Made by a program: the position numbers and the translations under genes
Shown: positions 58,213 to 64,000 of the stretch, piece by piece
Position numbering within the stretch: position 1 is the first letter of the stretch
How the letters are laid out: each line of letters opens with the position of its first letter
The notes under the pieces: model-generated
The model's database searches: none
The model's input: the letters and a program-made list of their open reading frames with translations, nothing else
What the model was told of the DNA's origin: nothing
Source of the DNA: Microbacterium sp.
GTDB taxonomy: Bacteria > Actinomycetota > Actinomycetes > Actinomycetales > Microbacteriaceae
Assembly: GCF_017305435.1 (NCBI RefSeq)
Contig: NZ_JAFKIP010000002.1
Span: forward strand, 248,001-312,000
Reading direction: 5' to 3'
DNA: 64,000 nucleotides

Positions 58213-59880
58213 ATGAGCGACAACGCCCCCACCTCGAACGACGCACAGCCGCAGAATGCCGCGAACGCCGAGCGCCCGCCGGTGCCCGCACAGCCCGCCG
58301 CCGACGCGGCATCCGCCCCGGCGCCGCAGGCCGCCCCGGATCAGCCGACGCCGCCCGCACAGCAGGCCGCGCCGGCACAGCCGACGCCCCCGCAGGCGGC
58401 GCACCAGACCGCGCAGGCAGCGCAGACCGGGCACGGCGCACAGGCGGCACACGCCGCGCACGGCGCCCCGAACGCGTTCGGCGCGTATGCCGGGCAGCAG
58501 CCGTACACGCCGCCGCAGGCCAACCCGACGCAGCCCACGACGCCCTACGGCGCCCCCGGGTACGCCGCTCCCGCGTACGGCGCCCACGCCTACGGCACCA
58601 CCCCGTACGGTGCGGCGACGGCGACGGCGACCGAGCCGCAGCCCGTCGGCGCGGCCACGGGCGCACCGCCGACCCCCGGAGCCAAGGTCGGCGCGGGCAA
58701 GATCGTCGGCATCATGGTCGCCGCCGCCCTCGTCGGCGGCGCGGCCGGTATCGGCGGCGCCGCGGCCGGCGCCTCGATCTTCCCGCAGTCGCAGACCGTC
58801 GTGACCGCGACGCCCCAGAACGTGACGGTCAACAACACCGACTCGGTGAACCAGACCACGGCGATCGCCGCGAAGGTCGTCCCCTCGGTGGTGACGATCT
58901 CGGCGACGTCCGGTTCCTCGGGCGGCACGGGCTCCGGCGTCATCCTCACCGCGGACGGCTACGTCGTCACCAACACGCACGTCGTCACCCTCGACGGCGA
59001 GACGGCCGACGCGAAGCTCACGGTGACGACCTCCGACGGCAAGGTGTACCAGGCCACGGTCGTGGGCACCGACCCGACGTACGACCTCGCGGTCATCAAG
59101 CTCGAGGATGCCTCCGGCCTCACCCCGATCACGTTCGGCGACTCCAGCAAGCTCAACGTCGGCGACCAGACGGTCGCCGTCGGTGCGCCGCTGGGCCTGT
59201 CGAACACCGTGACGACGGGCATCGTGTCCGCGCTCAACCGCTCGATCCAGATCGCCTCGTCGGCGGCACCCGACAGTGGCGACCAGCAGGAGCAGAGCCC
59301 CGGTCAGGGCGAGGGCGACTCGCCGTTCCAGTTCGACTTCGGGCAGGGTCAGCAGCAGTCGGCCACCGGATCGATCTCGATCGCGGTCGTCCAGACCGAC
59401 GCGGCGATCAACCCGGGCAACTCGGGCGGTGCGCTCGTGAACAGCGCGGGCGAGCTCGTCGGCATCAACGTCGCGATCGCCTCGGCGGGCGGCTCCAGCT
59501 CGTCCGGACAGTCGGGCTCGATCGGCGTCGGCTTCTCCATCCCGTCGACGATCGTCAAGCGCATCAGCGACGAGCTCATCGCGGACGGCACGGCCACGCA
59601 TGGGCTGCTGGGCGCGATGGTGGGCAACGCTGCCGATCAGGACGGCGCGACCACGTCGGGCGCGTACATCAGCGAGGCCACCGCGGGCGGCGCCGCCGCG
59701 AGCGCGGGACTGAAGAAGGGTGACGTCGTGACGAGCTTCAACGGCTTCCCGATCACGGACGCGACCGACCTCACCGCGCAGGTGCGCGCGCTCGCCGCCG
59801 GCAGCACCGCAGACATCGTCTACATCCGCGACGGAAAGACGGCGACCGCCAAGGTCACGCTCGGCACTCTCACGCAGTAA
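58213..59880 (+). CDS. htrA: HtrA/DegP-like membrane serine protease with PDZ
   Basis: A 555-residue S1C protease. The first 160 residues are cytoplasmic and rich in Ala, Pro and Gln. A membrane helix (GIMVAAALVGGAAGIGGAAA) places the protease outside the membrane. The triad is His256 (VVTNTHVVT), Asp291 (TYDLAVIKL) and Ser404 (NPGNSGGALV). One PDZ domain ends the protein (GLKKGDVVTSFNGFPITDAT). A Gln/Gly-rich insert lies near residue 360. It probably degrades misfolded surface proteins. It is monocistronic. Confidence 0.95.
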   Translation: MSDNAPTSNDAQPQNAANAERPPVPAQPAADAASAPAPQAAPDQPTPPAQQAAPAQPTPPQAAHQTAQAAQTGHGAQAAHAAHGAPNAFGAYAGQQPYTPPQANPTQPTTPYGAPGYAAPAYGAHAYGTTPYGAATATATEPQPVGAATGAPPTPGAKVGAGKIVGIMVAAALVGGAAGIGGAAAGASIFPQSQTVVTATPQNVTVNNTDSVNQTTAIAAKVVPSVVTISATSGSSGGTGSGVILTADGYVVTNTHVVTLDGETADAKLTVTTSDGKVYQATVVGTDPTYDLAVIKLEDASGLTPITFGDSSKLNVGDQTVAVGAPLGLSNTVTTGIVSALNRSIQIASSAAPDSGDQQEQSPGQGEGDSPFQFDFGQGQQQSATGSISIAVVQTDAAINPGNSGGALVNSAGELVGINVAIASAGGSSSSGQSGSIGVGFSIPSTIVKRISDELIADGTATHGLLGAMVGNAADQDGATTSGAYISEATAGGAAASAGLKKGDVVTSFNGFPITDATDLTAQVRALAAGSTADIVYIRDGKTATAKVTLGTLTQ

Positions 59881-59899
59881 CCCGGTTCCCACTCCGGAA

Positions 59900-59942
59900 G
59901 AAGGACGCCACCCCGCGATAGGCTCGCGGGATGGCGTCCTTC
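59900..59942 (+). terminator. Hairpin after htrA enclosing the next gene's promoter and start codon
   Basis: Arms of 18 bases (59900-59917 and 59925-59942) pair with one G-T. The 7-base loop contains the TAGGCT -10 (59919-59924) and the right arm contains the ATG at 59931. It can terminate htrA, while DNA upstream of the next transcript holds the other half. Confidence 0.6.
59919..59924 (+). promoter_or_regulatory. Leaderless -10 (TAGGCT) for the 59931 gene
   Basis: TAGGCT ends 6 bases before the ATG at 59931 and forms most of the loop of the hairpin. Confidence 0.6.
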
Positions 59943-61190
59943 TCGTTCGGCGCCGGCAACGCCGGGAAGCTCCTGCGCATCCCGCTGTATCTCGTCGGGC
60001 GCGTCACGACCCTCCTCGTGCCGCGTTCCTCCGACCTCTGGGTCTTCGGCTCCGCCGTCGGTCTCGCGGACGGCGCGTGGGCGCTGTGGCGTGAGGCCGC
60101 GGCGCACGGGGAGCGCGCGGTCTGGCTCACGGGAACGGACGCCGAGGCGGCCCTCGCGCGCGAGCGCGGCATCCCGTCCGTCTCCAAGTCGTCGTGGCGC
60201 GGATTCCGGCTGACCGCCCGCGCCGCCGTCATCGTCGTGACGCACGGCTTCGGCGACGTCAACCGGTACACGGCGATCGGCGGCGTCGTCGTGCAGCTCT
60301 GGCACGGCATCCCGTTGAAGCGCATCGGCCTGGATGCCGAGGTCACCACCGCCAGCCCGCTGCCGTTCGCGCGGCGGACGACGGCTCGGATGCTGCGCGC
60401 GCTGTACCGGCAGACCCAGAGCCGCATCCGCGTCCTTCCAGCTGCGTCCGAGCTCGTCCGGGGGCGCCTGGAGTCGGCGTTCGGCCTCGACACCGTGCGC
60501 GTTCCGGTGACGGGCGAGCCGCGCACCGACGTGCTGTGCGCAGGCTCCGACCGGGATCGACGGGGGAGCGCCCGTGCCGCGCTCGACGCCGTCGTCGGTC
60601 CTTTCGCCTCCGACACGCGCCTCGTGCTGTACGCACCCACGTGGCGGGACGGCGGCGCGGATCCCGCACTGCCGGGCGCGGCCGACGCGGAGGCCCTTCG
60701 GGAGCTCCTCGACGAGACGGACACCGTTCTGCTGATCCGTTCGCACCACCTCGGCGCGGGCGACTACGCGGCCCTCCGCGGTCCCCGGGTGCGGATGCTC
60801 GGCAGCGACGTCGTCGCCGACATCACCCCGCTCCTGCCCGGACTCGACGTCCTGGTGACGGACTATTCCTCGCTCGCCTTCGACGCGGGCCTCGCCGAGC
60901 TGCCGACCGTGTTCTTCGCCCCCGATCTCGCCGCGTACACGGCATCGCGCGGCTTCTACGGCACCTATGCGGAGGTCGCCGGCGACGATCCCGCCCGCGA
61001 CTGGGTGGCCGTCGCGCGCGCCCTGCGCGCCGTCCTCACCGATCCGGAGGAGCGCGCGAGCCGAGTGCACCACGCGCGAGCGCTGAGCGCGCGCGTGCAC
61101 GCCTTCCGCGACGGCGGCAGCACGGCGAGGGTCTACCGTGTCATCCGCGGCCTGTTGCCCGCCGCACCCGCACCGGAGAGAGCACCATGA
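59931..61190 (+). CDS. CDP-glycerol/ribitol glycerophosphotransferase-family protein
   Basis: A 419-residue enzyme of the teichoic-acid polymerase/primase fold (Glyphos_transf). Family motifs are VVVQLWHGIPLKRIGLDAE, RVPVTGEPRTDVL, LVLYAPTWRDGG, LLIRSHHLGAGDY and VLVTDYSSLAFDAGLAELPT. It should transfer polyol-phosphate units from a CDP-polyol to a wall polymer at the inner membrane face. The N-terminus is weakly amphipathic. It overlaps the next gene as ATGA. Confidence 0.88.
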   Translation: MASFSFGAGNAGKLLRIPLYLVGRVTTLLVPRSSDLWVFGSAVGLADGAWALWREAAAHGERAVWLTGTDAEAALARERGIPSVSKSSWRGFRLTARAAVIVVTHGFGDVNRYTAIGGVVVQLWHGIPLKRIGLDAEVTTASPLPFARRTTARMLRALYRQTQSRIRVLPAASELVRGRLESAFGLDTVRVPVTGEPRTDVLCAGSDRDRRGSARAALDAVVGPFASDTRLVLYAPTWRDGGADPALPGAADAEALRELLDETDTVLLIRSHHLGAGDYAALRGPRVRMLGSDVVADITPLLPGLDVLVTDYSSLAFDAGLAELPTVFFAPDLAAYTASRGFYGTYAEVAGDDPARDWVAVARALRAVLTDPEERASRVHHARALSARVHAFRDGGSTARVYRVIRGLLPAAPAPERAP

Positions 61191-62653
61191 CGATCACGGC
61201 ACGCATCGACGACACCGCCGTCCCGACGCTCGTGCTCGCGGGGACCGGTCCGCGCCCGGCGCACGCCCGGCTCGTGGGTCGCCGCGCGCAGGTGGACGCG
61301 CGGCTGACGGGGCGCGGCACGACGTGGACGGCGCGGCTGCCGCTCGAGGCGGCGCGCTGGTCGCGGGCGCCCCTGCCGCTGCCGAGCGGTGCATACGCGG
61401 TGGAGGTGGTGGATGCCGGAGGCGATCGCGTCGAGATCGATGCGATGATCGCCGACACGATGACCGCGACGATGCGCGTCGCACTGGCGGACGGCACGCT
61501 CCGGGTGCGGCCGCCGATCGACCCCGCCTACGAGTCCGGCGAAGGTCAGGACGCGCTCGAACGTCGCTACGCGATGCGCCCGCAGGGGCTCGAGAACGCG
61601 GTGTTCTTCGAGAGCTTCTACGGCCGCAATGCGAGCTGCAACCCGCGCGCGATCGACCGCGAGATCGCGCGCGTCGCGCCGGGGGTGACCCGGTACTGGA
61701 GCGTCGTCGACCTCTCCGTCGAGGTGCCGGACGGAGCGGTCCCGGTCGTCGAGGGCAGCCCGCAGTGGTGGCGTGCGCGGGGGAGCGCTCGCCTTCTGGT
61801 GGTCAACGACTGGCTGCGCCGCCGGTACGCCCGCCGCCGCGGTCAGGTCGTCCTGCAGACGTGGCACGGCACGGCGCTCAAGCGCCTCGCGCTGCATCGC
61901 CCGGGATTCGACCCCCGCCGGATGGCAGCCGTCATCCGCGAGAGCCGGCGCTGGGACGTCCTGCTCGCGCAGAACTCGTACGGCGAGCGGATCCTCCGGA
62001 AGGCCTACGCCTTCCGGGGGCGCCCCGTCTGGGTCGAGGGATACCCGCGCAACGACGCGCTCGTCTCGGGGTCGTCGGGCGCCGTGCGCGCGGGGCTCGG
62101 GATCGCGCGCGACGAGCGCGTCATCCTGTACGCGCCGACCTGGCGAGACGATCGCGACGAGATCGTCGACCATCTCGATCTGGAGCGCCTCGCGGCGGAG
62201 ACGGGGGCAGTCGTCCTCGTGCGCGGTCATTCGCGCACGCTCGTGCCCGGCAGTGACATCCGCGGTTCGCGCGTCGTGGATGTCACGGCCTACCCCGATG
62301 TCTCTGACCTCCTGCTCGCTGCCGACGCTCTCGTCACGGACTACTCGTCGGTGATGTTCGATTTCACCGCCACCGGGAAGCCGATCTTCTTCTTCACGCC
62401 CGACCTCGAGCACTATCGCGAGGATCTGCGCGGGTTCTACTTCGACCTCGCTGCGCACGCGCCCGGCCCCCTGTCGACGACGCAGGCGCAGTTGACCGAC
62501 GCGCTCGTCGCCGGCGGGCTCGCGGAGGTTCCGGCGGGGTACGCCGATCGCTACCGGCGGTGGCGCGAGCGCTTCAACGCGCGCGATGACGGGCATGCCG
62601 CCGAGCGGGTCGTCGCGCGCATCCTGGATCAGGGCTACATCGATCGCGCGTGA
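61187..62653 (+). CDS. Second CDP-glycerol/ribitol glycerophosphotransferase-family protein
   Basis: A 488-residue relative of the preceding enzyme. About 115 N-terminal residues form an extra domain not shared with it. The catalytic half has VVLQTWHGTALKRLALHRPG, VWVEGYPRNDAL, RVILYAPTWRDDRDE, VVLVRGHSRTLVPG and LVTDYSSVMFDFTATGKPIF. A two-enzyme set suggests primase and polymerase roles. The ATG at 61187 overlaps the previous stop. Confidence 0.9.
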   Translation: MTITARIDDTAVPTLVLAGTGPRPAHARLVGRRAQVDARLTGRGTTWTARLPLEAARWSRAPLPLPSGAYAVEVVDAGGDRVEIDAMIADTMTATMRVALADGTLRVRPPIDPAYESGEGQDALERRYAMRPQGLENAVFFESFYGRNASCNPRAIDREIARVAPGVTRYWSVVDLSVEVPDGAVPVVEGSPQWWRARGSARLLVVNDWLRRRYARRRGQVVLQTWHGTALKRLALHRPGFDPRRMAAVIRESRRWDVLLAQNSYGERILRKAYAFRGRPVWVEGYPRNDALVSGSSGAVRAGLGIARDERVILYAPTWRDDRDEIVDHLDLERLAAETGAVVLVRGHSRTLVPGSDIRGSRVVDVTAYPDVSDLLLAADALVTDYSSVMFDFTATGKPIFFFTPDLEHYREDLRGFYFDLAAHAPGPLSTTQAQLTDALVAGGLAEVPAGYADRYRRWRERFNARDDGHAAERVVARILDQGYIDRA

Positions 62654-62665
62654 GAACGCGCGCCG

Positions 62666-63784
62666 CTAGGGCAGCGGCGTGTTGCGGCTGAGCCTGGACG
62701 TGTCGATGTTCTCCCGCGCGCCGCGCGCCGCGCCCACGAGGAATCCGGCCCCCCACGCCAAGTGCATCGACGGGATCACGACGAGTGCCCACAGCCGTTC
62801 ACGCCAGCCCGGCCCCGCGTGCGCGCTCGCGGCGTACAGCGCGACGAGCACGATGTAGGCGACGAGCGGGAGATAGACGACGGATGCCAGGGCGGCCGCG
62901 ATGCCGGACAGGATGCCGGTGAGCTGCAGCACGGCGACGACGAGGGCGAGCACCGTGAGGGCGACGAGGGCGGGCGGCGCGAAGAACCGCACCGAGTTGC
63001 GCCGCCCGTAGCGGCGCACGAGCTCGCCGCGCCAGGTGCCGGTCGAGCGGAATTGGCGCACGAGGCTCGTCCATCTCTCGCGCGGCCAATACGTCACGGC
63101 GAGCGCCGGATCGAACCACACGCGATATCCCGCGCGCCGGATGCGCAGGTTCAGCTCCCAGTCCTCGCCGCGGCGGATGGATTCGTCGAAGCCGCCCACG
63201 TCGCCGAGCACGGCCCGCCGGAGGACGCCGAGATACGCGGATTCGGCGGGGCCCGCGGCTCCGCCCGAATGGTAGGCACCGCCGCCGAGGCCGATGCGGG
63301 AGTTGTACGCGCGTGCGACAGCGCGCTGGAACGGCGTGCGCCCTTCGGCGCGCATCACTCCGCCGACGTTGGCGGCGCGCTCGCGCGCGAGGGTCGTCAT
63401 CGCCTGGCGGACGTAGCCCGGTTCGAGCGCCGAGTGCGCGTCGACTCGGACGATCGTCGGGTGGCGGGATGCCGCGACGGCGAGGTTCAGCGCGACGGGG
63501 ATGTCGGCGGCCGGGTTCGGGATGAGGCGGATGCGCGGATCCGCGGCAGCGAGTTCGCGCGCGATCGCGTCCGTGGCATCCGTCGACGGTCCGAGCGCGA
63601 GGATCAGCTCCGCCGGCCCGTCGACCTCCTGCTGCAGGACGCTGGCCACCGCGGTGCGCAGGTAGCGTTCCTCGTTGAGGACGGGCATGACGAAGCTCAC
63701 CCCGGCGCCGGGCGGCGGGACGGGGGCGTCGCGCGGTGTGCGCGGGCCGCCGTGGGCGTGCGCTCCGGGGGCGACGTCGTGCAT
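62666..63784 (-). CDS. Family 2 glycosyltransferase, membrane-anchored
   Basis: A 372-residue GT2 enzyme. GT-A motifs are SFVMPVLNEERYLRTAVASV, IVRVDAHSALEPGYV (metal-binding DxD-like DAH), GVMRAEGRTPFQRAV and DESIRRGEDWELNLRIRRAG (the ED acid-base motif). Three C-terminal membrane helices anchor it. This layout matches ExoA-like enzymes that extend lipid-linked polysaccharide. It converges with the glycerophosphotransferase genes. The donor is unknown. Confidence 0.88.
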   Translation of the reverse strand: MHDVAPGAHAHGGPRTPRDAPVPPPGAGVSFVMPVLNEERYLRTAVASVLQQEVDGPAELILALGPSTDATDAIARELAAADPRIRLIPNPAADIPVALNLAVAASRHPTIVRVDAHSALEPGYVRQAMTTLARERAANVGGVMRAEGRTPFQRAVARAYNSRIGLGGGAYHSGGAAGPAESAYLGVLRRAVLGDVGGFDESIRRGEDWELNLRIRRAGYRVWFDPALAVTYWPRERWTSLVRQFRSTGTWRGELVRRYGRRNSVRFFAPPALVALTVLALVVAVLQLTGILSGIAAALASVVYLPLVAYIVLVALYAASAHAGPGWRERLWALVVIPSMHLAWGAGFLVGAARGARENIDTSRLSRNTPLP

Positions 63785-63807
63785 CCGTCGATCATGTCAT
63801 GCCGTCA

Positions 63808-63851
63808 CGGACCGCGGAGCCGGGCCGCAGACGCGGACCGCGGAGCCGGGC
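63808..63851. repeat. 18-bp direct repeat
   Basis: CGGACCGCGGAGCCGGGC occurs at 63808-63825 and again at 63834-63851, a 26-base period, in the gap between the divergent GT2 gene and the last gene. Confidence 0.7.
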
Positions 63852-63863
63852 TGAGTGCCCGTC

Positions 63864-63869
63864 TAGGCT
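63864..63869 (+). promoter_or_regulatory. Leaderless -10 (TAGGCT) for the 63876 gene
   Basis: TAGGCT ends 6 bases before the ATG at 63876, the best evidence that this short partial frame is a real gene. Confidence 0.55.
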
Positions 63870-63875
63870 GGGCGG

Positions 63876-64000
63876 ATGGGAATCCTCTCCGACGCGCGCA
63901 AGGGGTTCGCCCTCGCCCGGCGGGCTCTCCGTGCTCGCACCGCCGTCCGAGACGTGCGCGCTGCGCTCCTCCGGCAGGGGCCCGTCGACCCCGGGCGATT
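63876..64000 (+). CDS. N-terminus of a gene cut by the window end, unrecognised
   Basis: An open frame of 41 codons runs to the window end. It begins MGILSDARKGFALARRALRA and is basic and helical. It is too short to name; a further wall-polymer enzyme would fit the neighbourhood, but this is only context. The start is supported by TAGGCT at 6 bases. Confidence 0.6.
   Translation, partial: MGILSDARKGFALARRALRARTAVRDVRAALLRQGPVDPGR

Noticed and set aside
1-64000. Insertion sequences, prophage or integrative element
   Set aside because: No transposase, integrase or phage structural gene was found, and the tRNA gene has no duplicated 3' end in the window.

Overview
The window is a 64 kb piece of an actinobacterial chromosome. 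It has very high GC, many GTG starts and gene ends overlapping as GTGA or ATGA. The gene content points to the Microbacteriaceae, most likely Microbacterium: a succinylase-branch DAP/lysine set, a C50-carotenoid operon with a divergent MarR gene, an AdnAB-type motor-nuclease pair and many leaderless promoters. The genus is an inference from content and style; there is no rRNA here to confirm it. Coding density is high and no gap without a gene exceeds about 130 bases. I see no phage, transposase, CRISPR array or recognisable defence island.

Layout. 1-3.4 kb: the end of a peptide/nickel-type ABC importer (fused double ATPase, then the binding lipoprotein). 3.5-10.1 kb: typA, a DUF2200 gene, azlCD, a small membrane protein, fdxA, dapC and citrate synthase. 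10.2-15.9 kb: an orphan protein, ppk2, dapD, dapE, a mannosyltransferase-like membrane protein and a DUF3117 protein. 15.9-24.9 kb: an O-methyltransferase, tatB, mrp, DUF1003, an MgtE_N/CBS protein, a stress protein, hydrolases, aminopeptidase P, an EEP phosphatase and a PHP phosphoesterase. 25-29.4 kb: small membrane proteins, DUF817, a DEAD-box RNA helicase, a MiaE-like ferritin-fold protein and DUF3107. 29.5-46.5 kb: a block whose order recalls the mycobacterial Rv3193c-Rv3202c region (adnA, adnB, a phosphotransferase-fold protein, nudC, uvrD2, an E1-like/TOMM protein, a zincin-type protein, a PDZ/Lon-like protease, UPF0182). 46.5-52.8 kb: the carotenoid operon idi-crtE-crtB-crtI-crtYe-crtYf-crtEb, read leftward, with a divergent MarR regulator. 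52.8-55.4 kb: a small membrane protein, a TetR regulator and tautomerase gene with a clear operator, an LAxTG-type surface protein and the initiator tRNA. 55.5-59.9 kb: DUF6328, a nitrilase-family amidohydrolase, an aminotransferase and an HtrA protease. 59.9-64 kb: two glycerophosphotransferase-type wall-polymer enzymes, a GT2 glycosyltransferase and the first 41 codons of another gene.

How the parts work together. DapC, DapD and DapE supply meso-diaminopimelate and lysine. AdnAB and UvrD2 belong to DNA repair. The crt operon goes from IPP isomerisation through GGPP, phytoene and lycopene to C50 cyclic carotenoids, and probably answers to the MarR protein. The last few kilobases concern cell-wall polymers and the cell surface.

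The most distinctive regulatory signal is a TANNNT hexamer exactly 6 or 7 bases upstream of about twenty start codons, as expected for leaderless mRNAs. It settles several start choices, and in two places its TAG is also the stop codon of the preceding gene. The protein observations I rate highest are a phosphotransferase-fold protein that has lost its catalytic residues, next to the DNA-repair genes, and an orphan TOMM/E1-like protein paired with a zincin-type protein. I did not find a convincing wholly new multi-gene system.
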